Shown piece after piece: positions 52,120-60,760 of a stretch of DNA of 64,000 bases. The stretch covers positions 1-64,000 of the forward strand of contig JAEWMH010000103.1 in assembly GCA_023393235.1 (NCBI GenBank). Direction: 5' to 3'. Both the position numbers and the translations under genes were made by a program. Source of the DNA: Bacillota bacterium (GTDB lineage: Bacteria; Bacillota; Bacilli; Paenibacillales; NBRC-103111). The notes below the pieces were generated by a model, which was given only the letters and a program-made list of their open reading frames with translations, was not told the origin of the DNA and did no database searches. Each line of letters starts with the position of its first letter. The first letter of the stretch is position 1.

Positions 52120-52688
52120 ATGGACGTCCAAATCTGCTTGCGGCTACAACGCGGGAATCCTTGTGGGATTGGCTCGCGGAACATAGCACTACGGAGAACT
52201 GCTGCTGGGTCATCGTAAGTATGGTGCCGGAGCCGGGGAAGCTGCTTTATCTGGACGCGGTGGAGGAGGCGTTGTGTGTCGGGTGGATTGACGGGGTGAA
52301 AAAGAAGCTGTCGGAGACCCAAACGGCACAGCGGCTGTCTCCCCGCAGTAAAACCAGCTCTTGGACGGAGCTGAACAAGGAGCGCGTCAGGCGGCTGGAG
52401 CGTCTTGGGCTGATGAGAGAGGAAGGGCGGAAGGTGCTTCCTAATATGTCTCCTGAAGCATTCCGGATTGATCCGGTTATCTGGCAAAGGCTGCAGGAGG
52501 AGGAAGCAGTTTATGGCAACTTTCTTGCGTTTCCGGAGCTATACCGGCGCATCCGGGTCGACACCATCCAGAGCTGCAAGCAGCAGCCGGAGCTGTTCCG
52601 GAGCAGACTGGATAAGTTCATGGCCAACACCAGGGAAAACAAGATGGTTGGCCAATGGCATGATAACGGGCGGCTGCTGGAGGAGTGA
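52120..52688 (+). pseudogene. YdeI/OmpD-associated family protein with N-terminal frameshift
   Basis: AAGGAGG and ATG 52120 give an expected start, but that frame reads MDVQICLRLQ and soon leaves the family. From about 52128 the family frame is PNLLAATTRESLWDWLAEH, continuing with EALCVGWIDGVKKKLSE and SSWTELNKERVRRLERLGLM. One missing C near 52127 would join them (MDVPNLLAATT). If real, translation could restart at TTG 52161. The family was named for bacteriocin protection; biochemical role unknown. Total would be about 190 aa. Confidence 0.65.
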
Positions 52689-52792
52689 GGGGCTTTTACC
52701 TGTAGCCTGCCAGTATGGCGGGGGAGGTAACCAGATGGATGTAGAAAGGCAGTATGCAGGAGTGAATCCGAGGGGCAGGAGTGGTCAGTGTG

Positions 52793-52977
52793 CTAACGGA
52801 ACTCAGCAACCCTTAGAAGCGGAAAATGGGCTTGCCGTGCGGCTAACGGAACTATGAAGCTCTTAAAGTGCCGGGGAGGCAGATTTTCCTGCAGATTCAG
52901 AGCCTAAGAGTCTCATAGTTCCGTTACATTTGAAACGGCGCCGATTTTGGCGTAAAACGGTCTTTAAGTTCCGTTAT
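52793..52977. repeat. four-unit 50-bp-phased intergenic element, copy D
   Basis: Direct units start at 52793 (CTAACGGAACTCAGCAACCC) and 52843 (CTAACGGAACTATGAAGCTC); inverted units end at 52927 and 52977 (CTAAGAGTCTCATAGTTCCG and GGTCTTTAAGTTCCG, each followed by TTA). Steps are 50 and 50 bp and the total is 185 bp, exactly the geometry of copy A although the unit sequence differs after the first seven bases. Confidence 0.9.
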
Positions 52978-53084
52978 AAGTGCGGCCTCATTTAGGAGCT
53001 GACTGAATTTCCATTTTGCTCAAAAGAAATCATTCAAAATCCTGTCCAAATGGTATAAGATGTATATACTGTCAGTTCAAACGG

Positions 53085-53110
53085 AGAGAGACCTTGGTTC
53101 TCTCTTTTTT
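53085..53110 (+). terminator. leader hairpin, possible attenuator or terminator
   Basis: AGAGAGA (53085-53091) and TCTCTCT (53099-53105) form a 7-bp stem followed by five T, 18 bases before the next gene's GTG. With the nearest upstream gene 400 bases away, it more likely sits in the leader of the downstream gene. Confidence 0.5.
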
Positions 53111-53128
53111 CATATTAGGGGGGTAAGC

Positions 53129-53497
53129 GTGAAACAAATCAATAGCAGTGCAATCATAAGCTCAGCTATAATTGGCTTGTCCATAGTAATGAGCAGCTTC
53201 ATCGTAACAGGCACCAGCGGCCCGGATGCCGTTCCAGTTTCAAGCGCGAGCATACCCATTGAAAATAAACCGTTAATGACCATTGCTGAAACGGCTAAGT
53301 ATTTGAATTTAACGGAAAAACAGATCAGAACCATTATCTCTTCCGAAGAACAGGTGTTAAAAGCCACAAGCTCCTACGAAGGAATGATGTTCCCGGTAAT
53401 CCGGATCGAAGGCGAGATTTACGTCGGAACGGAGGAATTAAAGGAATGGGTAAAGCAAGCGGTTTCGCTCAAAAAGGAATATGACTTGAAATTGTAG
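53129..53497 (+). CDS. membrane-anchored protein with excisionase-like HTH domain
   Basis: Length is 122 aa; GTG 53129 follows GGGGGG. One N-terminal hydrophobic segment (IISSAIIGLSIVMSSFIV), a Ser/Pro linker, then a small domain TIAETAKYLNLTEKQIRTII ... IRIEGEIYVGTEELKEWVKQ. This is the pattern of excisionase/MerR-like DNA-binding or ligand domains. DNA binding is inferred; it may have become a protein-interaction domain at the membrane. Confidence 0.65.
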   Translation: MKQINSSAIISSAIIGLSIVMSSFIVTGTSGPDAVPVSSASIPIENKPLMTIAETAKYLNLTEKQIRTIISSEEQVLKATSSYEGMMFPVIRIEGEIYVGTEELKEWVKQAVSLKKEYDLKL

Positions 53498-53550
53498 TGC
53501 CTATTGTAACGACATAGCGGCCAGAAAACCGTAACTTGGGAGTGAGAGGA

Positions 53551-53811
53551 ATGATCATTTTTGGAACAATCCTGGCGATTGCCATTGTAGCGATACTTTC
53601 CATTGTGCTGGCACCCGTTGGAGGAATTGTACTGCTGGCCGCAACCCTGGTCATAGCCTTGAACATTTACCAACAGAACAGACAAATAGCCGTTGATCTT
53701 CAAAAAATAAAGGAAAAGCTGAACATCGTGGAAGTCGATGATTTTAACCTGTCGAATGAGGAAATTGAAGAAGAGCTGGAAAGAGAATGGAATGAGCATA
53801 AGAATGAGTAG
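53551..53811 (+). CDS. small membrane protein with coiled-coil tail
   Basis: Length is 86 aa. Two hydrophobic stretches (about 2-20 and 23-42) and an acidic helical tail (IKEKLNIVEV...EEIEEELEREWNEHKNE). ATG 53551 follows GGGAGTGAGAGGA. It lies 53 bases after the HTH membrane protein. Function unknown. Confidence 0.6.
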   Translation: MIIFGTILAIAIVAILSIVLAPVGGIVLLAATLVIALNIYQQNRQIAVDLQKIKEKLNIVEVDDFNLSNEEIEEELEREWNEHKNE

Positions 53812-53924
53812 AATGCTCGAAAACATGTTTTTCTCCCAGTAAGATGATATTATAGAAAGATATAACCCATTCAAATACTGGGGATTAATTTGCTCCCAGT
53901 CCCCATACAAAGAGGTGCATCCAT

Positions 53925-54413
53925 ATGAGGCAGTTTCCCACGCATATTGTGGCTGTTTATGGAGTTGTTGAAAATGATCAGGGGGAGATTTTGCTTTTAA
54001 AGTCGCGTAACCGAAACGTTTGGATGTTTCCGGGCGGGCAGGTGGAGCTGGGGGAAAACTTGATCGATGCTTTGGTCCGGGAGGCCAAAGAAGAAAGCAG
54101 CATGGACATTGCCGTACACCAGATGTTCAGTGTCGCATCCAATACATGCACTTATCCCGGTTACAATGGGTTTGGGCAGATTCCGCCTAAAGTTCTGATT
54201 GGATTCACGTGCCGTTATGTGGGTGGAGAGTTTCGCGAATCGGATGAAACCACGGAATGTCAGTGGGTCCCAAAAGCAGAAGTGTTGGAGCATCTCACGG
54301 TTCCGGATTTTATAGAAAAATATAAAACGTATTTGAATTTTACCGGTCAGGTGGAGTATATGGAGTATGTGACCAAACCGCAGTTTGAGGTTAAGCTGCA
54401 GCATCTGGTCTAA
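53925..54413 (+). CDS. Nudix hydrolase
   Basis: Length is 162 aa; GAGGTGCATCCAT precedes the ATG. The Nudix box is canonical: GGQVELGENLIDALVREAKE followed by ES, with the G-x5-E-x7-REUxEE spacing. LLLKSRNRNVWMFPGGQV precedes it. Likely hydrolyses a nucleoside diphosphate-linked compound; substrate unknown. Confidence 0.85.
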   Translation: MRQFPTHIVAVYGVVENDQGEILLLKSRNRNVWMFPGGQVELGENLIDALVREAKEESSMDIAVHQMFSVASNTCTYPGYNGFGQIPPKVLIGFTCRYVGGEFRESDETTECQWVPKAEVLEHLTVPDFIEKYKTYLNFTGQVEYMEYVTKPQFEVKLQHLV

Positions 54414-54460
54414 ACCTTGAACAATACCAGCACGCATTGCATACGTAAGGGGAGGTAGCC

Positions 54461-54796
54461 ATGGCGTTCGATGATTTTACCAAGAGGCGGATTGGGAAAA
54501 TTCTTGATGCCTATATTGAGGCGAAGATTCCGGATGATTTCAAGGCTGAATACAAAATTCTGTATACCTTCCGGGGAAACAACATTACGCTGGTTCAGGA
54601 AATTCCGGCGTATCTGCCAGGCGAACGGGTGGAGCTGCCCATCTGCCAGTTCAGACTGGTAGACAATACATGGAGCGTCTATTGGCAGGATAGTAGAAAT
54701 CGATGGCATTTAGTCGAGGATATCGAGCCGATTGAGGATTTTAAGAGGCAGCTGATGAATATTGAAAAGCCTGAATTTAGCTACATGTGGCTGTAA
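54461..54796 (+). CDS. DUF3024 family protein
   Basis: Length is 111 aa; GGGGAGG precedes the ATG. The sequence FRGNNITLVQEIPAYLPGER near residue 35 and CQFRLVDNTWSVYWQDSRNR near 68 match the DUF3024 pattern: small soluble alpha/beta proteins of unknown function. The next gene starts 25 bases after its stop. Confidence 0.75.
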   Translation: MAFDDFTKRRIGKILDAYIEAKIPDDFKAEYKILYTFRGNNITLVQEIPAYLPGERVELPICQFRLVDNTWSVYWQDSRNRWHLVEDIEPIEDFKRQLMNIEKPEFSYMWL

Positions 54797-54821
54797 AATA
54801 AAGCTGTGGAGGTTGTGTTCT

Positions 54822-55250
54822 GTGATCCGGGAAGCCGAAGCCATCGACGAAGAACAGTTACGTACACTGTACCGCATGCTGGTGCCCAACAGCAAAAAAA
54901 TGGAAGTACAAAAAGAGCAGCTCCGCAAAATCCGGAACGACCCGATGAACTTTATCTTTGTTTATGAAGAAAACGGTGAGCTCTTAGGCAGCTTAACGCT
55001 TAATATCTGTATGCAAGCCTTGCATGGAGAAAGGCCGTACGCCATTGTCGAGAATGTCATCGTTCACGAGGATCATCGCGGCAAAAGCATCGGCCAATCC
55101 CTATTCCGGCATGTGGAGACATATTGCAACTCCATCCATTGCCATCGTATTATGCTGCTAAGTAAAGCGACCCGGATCAGAGCCCACCAGTTTTTTGAAC
55201 GGGAGGGATATGACGGTCAGGTCAGCAAAGGCTTCAAAAAGTATTTGTAA
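54822..55250 (+). CDS. GNAT acetyltransferase
   Basis: Length is 142 aa; GTG 54822 follows GGAGG. Start VIREAEAIDEEQLRTLYRML; the acetyl-CoA binding loop is VENVIVHEDHRGKSIGQSLF near residue 80; the C terminus has SKATRIRAHQFFEREGYD. Small-molecule acetyltransferase of unknown substrate. Confidence 0.82.
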   Translation: MIREAEAIDEEQLRTLYRMLVPNSKKMEVQKEQLRKIRNDPMNFIFVYEENGELLGSLTLNICMQALHGERPYAIVENVIVHEDHRGKSIGQSLFRHVETYCNSIHCHRIMLLSKATRIRAHQFFEREGYDGQVSKGFKKYL

Positions 55251-55349
55251 CCATACTGTGCTTCGGGTTACCGGCACAAAATGGAATAATAGGCTGCCGA
55301 TTCTTCGACTAAATCCCAGGAAGACTGGCGGGGAGCACTGCTCCGCACC

Positions 55350-55726
55350 GAAGGAAGCCGGAGGTTTACATGCCGCGCGGCGCCGGCAGCGATTTTGGAA
55401 CGGTGGCTGTGGGCCTCTGTCAAATCGTAGACCGCATGTTGCATGAGAGTAAGTTGATGGACAGGCCATTCTTGTCCCATTTGATGCAAGACCTGCGGGA
55501 TCTCCCCAACAGGGCAGGAGCGGATGGTTCTCAGACAGGCTCCCCACTTGATCAAATCAATCCCCTTGCCGCTTACGGGGACCTCGCAGCCGCCATAGCC
55601 CACCTTGTTCTGGTACGTCAGCTTGAGCAGTACATACCAGCAACCGGAACGGACCGGCTTATATAAAAATGAAGGCCGAGAAGGAAAAGCGAAGAGCTCT
55701 ATTCCCGTCAATTTCCCATTTTCCAA
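55350..55726 (-). pseudogene. truncated enolase-superfamily (mandelate racemase-like) fragment
   Basis: TTG 55726 follows GGAGG and begins ENGKLTGIELFAFPSRPSFL, then WYVLLKLTYQNKVGYGGCEV and LTLMQHAVYDLTEA. This is the N-terminal capping domain of muconate-lactonising or dipeptide-epimerase-type enzymes. The catalytic barrel is missing: homology ends near 55370 and the frame then runs through unrelated sequence to 55268. Probably a decayed gene. The remaining ~300 bases to the next gene (55727-56025) are AT-rich with no recognised feature. Confidence 0.6.
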
Positions 55727-56025
55727 CCACTGTACCTCCTTCAATAGTTCAATGAACAATATGAAAATCATAACCAAATTCGATTTAATTGTAAAAAGCG
55801 ATATGGGGCGATTTTGAGTCGATTTGCGATGTTTTTAGTCGAAAATGTATTATAATCTCTCGTTAATTGGGTGATCATCGGAAAATCTCTGTTATTCTCT
55901 TGTTATCTCCGATCTTAATAGAAATTTAACAGCTTTTATAGCATCTAAATGAATTCCTCATGCAAAGGGATACATTTTGCTTACATTTCTGCAATTTACG
56001 CCGGCAAAAATAGAGGAGGTTTCGA

Positions 56026-56529
56026 TTGAAGGCTTCGATCACTGCAAATGGGCTGGCAAGTCCCGAGCTGAGCTGGTTATGCATTCAGCCTATGTTATTG
56101 GCTGTCCGCGGCAAAGACCTGGAGTCCAAGCGGGAGATGTATAACCGGCTGAATGAAGGGCAGCAGGCGTTATACCTGTTCTACTCCTTCCATAACCATA
56201 CACAAACCGTTGCGGAGTTTTATTGGTTTGCGGCTTACAACATCCGCGAGCTGCATGTATGGGGAGGAATAAGCCGGGCTGCGCTGTTTTTTCAAGACGG
56301 TGAGTTGGCCGGTTTGCTGGAGGAAATGGAGTCTGTGCTGGACAAGGCCGCGGAACGGTATAATCCCGCCAGTCCTTCTGACCTGGAGCAGGACCCGGAG
56401 CTGGCCGGTACCCTCTTACAACTGCATGCCCGTTATAGGGTTTGCGCGGAACAAAGCATCCACCGGATGAATGCATGGGTGTTGGCCCATCAGGACAGCT
56501 TTCTGGAGATAAAGGAGTCCAAGGAATAG
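56026..56529 (+). CDS. hypothetical protein
   Basis: Length is 167 aa; TTG 56026 follows GAGGAGG. Mostly helical, with a conserved-looking core LNEGQQALYLFYSFHNHTQTV and EFYWFAAYNIRELHVWGG. It has some resemblance to DMP19/DUF4375-like proteins in the way aromatic residues alternate, but I cannot assign a family. Confidence 0.6.
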   Translation: MKASITANGLASPELSWLCIQPMLLAVRGKDLESKREMYNRLNEGQQALYLFYSFHNHTQTVAEFYWFAAYNIRELHVWGGISRAALFFQDGELAGLLEEMESVLDKAAERYNPASPSDLEQDPELAGTLLQLHARYRVCAEQSIHRMNAWVLAHQDSFLEIKESKE

Positions 56530-56585
56530 GCAGGCCAGCACCGGAGATACTATAATCCATGTATGGGAAAGGCAGGGTACACGGG

Positions 56586-56981
56586 ATGATTCAACGGATA
56601 GGACAAATTATGCTCTATGTAAATAATCAGGATGAGGCGCGGCAGTTTTGGACAGAGCAAGCCGGATTCCATGTGGTTGCCGAAGAGGACAATGGCGAAG
56701 GCATGAGATGGATTGAAATTGCCCCGGCCCCGAATGCTGAAACCAGCATTATTCTTCATGATAAAGCGTTTGTGGCCAGCATGTCGCCGGACATGAATCT
56801 GGGTACACCCTCCTTGATGTTTTTCTCCGAGGATCTGGATCAGCTGTATGCCGATTTTAAGGCCAAGCAGGTAACCGTAGGTGAATTGGTCACCCTGCCC
56901 TTTGGACGTGTGTTCAATTTTGCCGACCGGGAGGACAATTATTTTGCGGTGATGGAAAAGAAGGACACAACACGCAGTTAA
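56586..56981 (+). CDS. VOC (glyoxalase/bleomycin resistance) family protein
   Basis: Length is 131 aa. Two beta-alpha-beta-beta-beta modules: IGQIMLYVNNQDEARQFWTE with AGFHVVAEED, and LMFFSEDLDQLYADFKAKQ with FADREDNYFAVMEK. A metal-site Glu is in the terminal strand. The ribosome site before ATG 56586 is weak. Family roles range from lactoylglutathione handling to antibiotic binding; the substrate is unknown. Confidence 0.8.
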   Translation: MIQRIGQIMLYVNNQDEARQFWTEQAGFHVVAEEDNGEGMRWIEIAPAPNAETSIILHDKAFVASMSPDMNLGTPSLMFFSEDLDQLYADFKAKQVTVGELVTLPFGRVFNFADREDNYFAVMEKKDTTRS

Positions 56982-57014
56982 GGTAGACATTCGCTTGCTC
57001 TTACCGGATAAACC

Positions 57015-57054
57015 AGCCCTTTACCACCCGAATGCGGAGGTAAGGGCTTTTTTT
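57015..57054 (+). terminator. Rho-independent terminator
   Basis: AGCCCTTTACC and GGTAAGGGCT form a 10-bp stem with one bulge, a 13-base loop and seven T. It separates the VOC gene from the metal importer operon. Confidence 0.88.
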
Positions 57055-57070
57055 CGTTCAAAAAAATAAA

Positions 57071-57085
57071 TGATAATGTTTATCA
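57071..57085. promoter_or_regulatory. Fur-type box
   Basis: TGATAATGTTTATCA matches the 7-1-7 Bacillus Fur consensus TGATAATNATTATCA with one mismatch. It stands 6 bases before the -35 element of the mntABCD-like operon. PerR or another Fur relative could use the same sequence. Confidence 0.7.
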
Positions 57086-57091
57086 TTTCGC

Positions 57092-57120
57092 TTGACAAAA
57101 CAACCCCGGAGAAATTATGT
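57092..57120 (+). promoter_or_regulatory. sigma-A-like promoter of the metal importer
   Basis: TTGACA (57092-57097), a 17-base spacer, and TTATGT (57115-57120). The Fur-type box lies directly upstream of the -35 element. Confidence 0.6.
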
Positions 57121-57187
57121 TGTATGAAAGAATATATTTTGCCTATGGGAAACAATATTAACTTTACGAAAATAGGAGGATTAAAGA

Positions 57188-58150
57188 ATGGGAATCAGAC
57201 TGGGCAAGTGGCGGGTATGGATGAGTGCAGTGGCGTTGGCAGCTGCAATGGCCGTGATGACGGCCTGCGGGGACAACGGCAATGGCTCAGCGGGCGGCGC
57301 AGAGGAAGGGAAAATCCGGATTGTCACCACCATTGCCCAAATTGCGGAACCCTTATCCGTGATCGGAGGGGATAAGATGAGTGTGCAGAGTCTGATGGGA
57401 CCAGGCGTCGATCCCCATCTGTACAACGCTACACAAGGCGACATCGGCAAGCTGGAGAACAGCGATATGATTTTTTACAGCGGACTTCATCTGGAGGCCA
57501 ATATGGTCCGGGTTTTCGAGGAAATGGGCAAGAAAAAACCAACCCTGGGGATTGGGGAAACCTTGTCCAAGGACCGGTTATTAAAGGATGAGGAAGGTAA
57601 CACCGACCCGCATATCTGGTTCGACATTGAGCTGTGGAAGCAGAGCCTCGGGGCAGCGACAGAGAAGCTGAAGGAGCATGCGAAGGAACATGCGGACTAT
57701 TTCGAAGCCAACAAGGTCAACTATTTTGCCGAGCTGGATGCCTTGAAGGAGGAGTCTGTAAAGAAGCTGGGGGAAATCCCCAAGGAGAAACGGGTGCTGA
57801 TTACCGCTCACGATGCCTTCGGCTACTTCGGCCGGATGCTGGGTCTGGAGGTCATTGGGCTTCAAGGCCTGAGCACGGAGGATGAAGTGGGACTGACGGA
57901 TATTGAGGATACGGTGAAGCTGCTGACGGATTACAAGGTGCCTGCTGTGTTTGTGGAAAGCAGCATTAACCCGGCTTCCATCCAGGCGGTAATTGAAGGG
58001 GCCAAAAAGAAGGGGCTGGACGTGAAGCAAGGAGGAGAATTATTCTCCGATGCCATGGGCGCTGCGGGAAGCAAAGAAGGCACCTATACCGGCATGTACC
58101 GCCACAATGTGGAGACCATCTACAAGGCGCTAAGCGGGAAGGGGGAATAA
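57188..58150 (+). CDS. metal-binding lipoprotein of a Mn/Zn/Fe ABC importer
   Basis: Length is 320 aa. Lipobox AVMTAC (Cys near 27). Cluster A-I binding protein: His in GVDPHLYNAT (near 77), His in DPHIWFD (near 138), Glu in the AHDAFGYF region (near 203) and Asp/Glu in FVESSINPAS. No His-rich loop, unlike znuA at 12168, which points to Mn2+ or Fe2+ rather than zinc. First gene of a four-gene operon (binding protein, ATPase, two permeases) like mntABCD/sitABCD, behind a Fur-type box. Confidence 0.87.
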   Translation: MGIRLGKWRVWMSAVALAAAMAVMTACGDNGNGSAGGAEEGKIRIVTTIAQIAEPLSVIGGDKMSVQSLMGPGVDPHLYNATQGDIGKLENSDMIFYSGLHLEANMVRVFEEMGKKKPTLGIGETLSKDRLLKDEEGNTDPHIWFDIELWKQSLGAATEKLKEHAKEHADYFEANKVNYFAELDALKEESVKKLGEIPKEKRVLITAHDAFGYFGRMLGLEVIGLQGLSTEDEVGLTDIEDTVKLLTDYKVPAVFVESSINPASIQAVIEGAKKKGLDVKQGGELFSDAMGAAGSKEGTYTGMYRHNVETIYKALSGKGE

Positions 58151-58152
58151 CT

Positions 58153-58890
58153 ATGCTACCTGTACTCAGTGTCAAAAGCTTAAGCGCATCCTATCACCGC
58201 AACAAGGTGCTGGATGGAGTGGATTTTCAGGTGCGGCCCGGCACCATGACGGGAATCGTGGGGCCTAACGGGGCGGGAAAGTCCACGCTGCTGAAGGTGA
58301 TGCTTAATCTTCATCCCCGGCTGGCAGGTGAGGTATCCTTTTTTGGCTCCGGGTATAATCAGGTGAAAGCACGGATCGGTTATGTTCCGCAGCGGGGTTC
58401 GGTGGATTGGGATTTTCCCACAGATGCTCTGGATGTAGTGTTGATGGGACTGTACGGCCAGATCGGCTGGCTGAAGTGGCCCAAACGGCAGCATAAGGAA
58501 AAGGCTATGCAGGCTTTGGACGAAATGGGAATGGCGGATTACGCCAAACGCCAGATCAGCCAGCTGTCAGGCGGACAGCAGCAGCGGGTGTTTTTGGCCA
58601 GAGCGCTGGCCCAGGAAGCGGAGCTGTACTTTCTGGATGAGCCGTTGGCAGGTGTGGATGCAGCTACGGAGCGGGCCATTATGCAGACCTTGAAGACGCT
58701 GAAGGAAATGGGGAAAACCGTCCTGGTGGTCCACCATGATCTGCAGACGGTGGAGGATTATTTTGACCATCTGCTGCTGCTGAACCGGAAGGTGATGGCC
58801 CATGGTCCAACGGATGAGGTATTCACGAAGGAGCACATCTTCAAAACCTATGGCGGCGTGCTGCGCTGGATGGGGGAGAAATCCGGATGA
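58153..58890 (+). CDS. ATP-binding protein of the metal ABC importer
   Basis: Length is 245 aa. Walker A GPNGAGKST, Q-loop VPQRG, signature LSGGQQQRV, Walker B LYFLDEPLAG and H-loop VVHHDL. The VDWDFPTDALDVVLMG segment is characteristic of Mn/Zn/Fe importers of the MntB type. It begins 2 bases after the binding-protein stop and overlaps the next gene (ATGA). Confidence 0.9.
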   Translation: MLPVLSVKSLSASYHRNKVLDGVDFQVRPGTMTGIVGPNGAGKSTLLKVMLNLHPRLAGEVSFFGSGYNQVKARIGYVPQRGSVDWDFPTDALDVVLMGLYGQIGWLKWPKRQHKEKAMQALDEMGMADYAKRQISQLSGGQQQRVFLARALAQEAELYFLDEPLAGVDAATERAIMQTLKTLKEMGKTVLVVHHDLQTVEDYFDHLLLLNRKVMAHGPTDEVFTKEHIFKTYGGVLRWMGEKSG

Positions 58891-59807
58891 TACAGCTGTC
58901 GCATAACGCACAATGGGTGCTTCTCAGCACATTGATTCTGGGTATAGCCGCAGGGGTTATCGGCTGCTTCGCCTATTGGAAGCGGCAAAGCCTGATGAGT
59001 GACGCCTTGTCCCATGCAGCATTGCCGGGGGTGGTTGCCGGGTTTATGGCGGTGGGTGCCAAAAGTCTGCCTGCAATGATTGGTGGTGCGGCTGCAAGTG
59101 CGCTGCTGGGAGCCGCCCTCATCCATTGGATTCGCTCCAACTCCCGGGTGAAGGAGGATGCGGCTATGGGGATTGTGCTGTCCGTATTCTTCGGGCTGGG
59201 GATCATGCTTCTGACCTTCGCCAGCCGGACGGCAAGCGGCAACCAAAGCGGGCTGGACAGCTTTATCTTCGGTCAGGCGGCGTCTATGGTCAGACAGGAT
59301 GTTTGGACCATGACGGGTTTGGCGTTGGGGGTCATTCTGGTGGCCGCCGTGGGCTTTAAGGAATGGAAGCTGTTTTTGTTCGATGGAGCCTTCGGGCAGG
59401 GGCTGGGCTTGTCGGGGCGGGTGATGAACAGCCTGTATATGGCCGTTCTGGTGCTGGTCATTGTACTGGGCATCCAGTCCGTTGGGGTCATCCTCATGTC
59501 GGCGCTTCTGATCATCCCTCCGGTTAGCGCCCGTTATTGGACCCACTCCTTCGGCGGAATGCTCATCCTGGCGGGAGCCTTCGGCGGCGGGGCGGGTATG
59601 CTGGGCACCCTGGTCAGCACCATGGGCAAAGGCTGGCCCACAGGTCCGTTTATTGTACTGGTTGCCACGGGACTGTTTGTTGTCTCCTTATTCTTCGGAG
59701 TGCGAAAGGGTTTGCTGATGATTTACCTGGAGCGGCTGGCCCAGCAGAGAAAACTGTCCATGGAAACAGCCGAACCGCGCAAGCTGAAGGAGGGGGTGGG
59801 ATCATGA
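58887..59807 (+). CDS. permease of the metal ABC importer
   Basis: Length is 306 aa, about eight to nine helices, ABC-3 family (RQSLMSDALSHAALPGVVAG, SVGVILMSALLIIPPVSARY). It starts within the ATPase stop and its own stop overlaps the second permease (ATGA), so the operon is translationally coupled throughout. Confidence 0.9.
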   Translation: MIQLSHNAQWVLLSTLILGIAAGVIGCFAYWKRQSLMSDALSHAALPGVVAGFMAVGAKSLPAMIGGAAASALLGAALIHWIRSNSRVKEDAAMGIVLSVFFGLGIMLLTFASRTASGNQSGLDSFIFGQAASMVRQDVWTMTGLALGVILVAAVGFKEWKLFLFDGAFGQGLGLSGRVMNSLYMAVLVLVIVLGIQSVGVILMSALLIIPPVSARYWTHSFGGMLILAGAFGGGAGMLGTLVSTMGKGWPTGPFIVLVATGLFVVSLFFGVRKGLLMIYLERLAQQRKLSMETAEPRKLKEGVGS

Positions 59808-60703
59808 GCTACAGCGGCTGGATTATTCTGACCGCCTCTCTGGTGGGGCTGTCCTGCGGCATGATCGGGGTGCTTCTGATCCTGCGCCGGATGGCCATGA
59901 TGGCCGATGCCATCAGCCATACGGTATTGCTGGGTATCGTTGCGGCATTTCTCCTCACCAGAGAGCTGAGCGGGTTCCATATGCTGATCGGCTCGGTGGC
60001 GGCGGGGCTTCTGACAGCGGTGCTGGTCCAATGGTTCCATGCCCGTGGCGTCCAGCAGGAAGCCTCCATCGGAATTGTGTTCACCTCCATGTTTGCCCTG
60101 GGAGTGGTGCTGATCGCCACCAAGGTGGGGAACGCCCATTTGGATGTGAAACATGCCTTGATGGGGGAAATCACCTTTATCCCCTGGGAGACGGTGGAGC
60201 TTCCCGTGATCGGTGCACTGCCGGAGGCGGTGGTGCTGCTGACGGCTGTGCTGGTTGTGGTGGCAGCGGTTATCTTCCTGTTCTTCAAGGAGTGGAAGCT
60301 GACCTCCTTCGATCCTGCACTGGCGGCGAGTCTGGGTTTGCCGGTGATGCTGATGCATTATGTATTCATGTCACTGGTATCCGTCACTACCGTAGCGTCC
60401 TTCGATGCCGTGGGAGCCATCCTGGTGGTGGCGATGCTGATTACCCCCGCCTCGGCGGCTTATCTCTGGACGGACCGGCTGTCGGTTATGATGGGGTTAA
60501 GCGGTGCTTTCGGCGTGGTATCCGCCATAGCCGGCTATTATCTGGCGGTGTGGCTGGACACCTCCATCTCCGGCTCCATGGCCTTTGCCACTGGAGTGCT
60601 GTTTCTGGCCAGCTTCCTTCTGTCCCCCAAACACGGCATGGTTTCGAAGTGGCTTAAGCCGGCAATGGCGGTACAATCCGCAGAGCCGGGTGCCTTGGAA
60701 TAA
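59804..60703 (+). CDS. second permease of the metal ABC importer
   Basis: Length is 299 aa; ATG 59804 overlaps the stop of the previous permease, so the longer frame from 59537 is rejected. ABC-3 family: RRMAMMADAISHTVLLGIVA near residue 27 and SFDAVGAILVVAMLITPASA near 199. The two permeases probably form a heterodimer. Confidence 0.9.
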   Translation: MSYSGWIILTASLVGLSCGMIGVLLILRRMAMMADAISHTVLLGIVAAFLLTRELSGFHMLIGSVAAGLLTAVLVQWFHARGVQQEASIGIVFTSMFALGVVLIATKVGNAHLDVKHALMGEITFIPWETVELPVIGALPEAVVLLTAVLVVVAAVIFLFFKEWKLTSFDPALAASLGLPVMLMHYVFMSLVSVTTVASFDAVGAILVVAMLITPASAAYLWTDRLSVMMGLSGAFGVVSAIAGYYLAVWLDTSISGSMAFATGVLFLASFLLSPKHGMVSKWLKPAMAVQSAEPGALE

Positions 60704-60760
60704 CATGCAGGGCGGCTGGAAATACTATCCACTAACTTAGAAGGTGAAGAGGTGGCGTAG

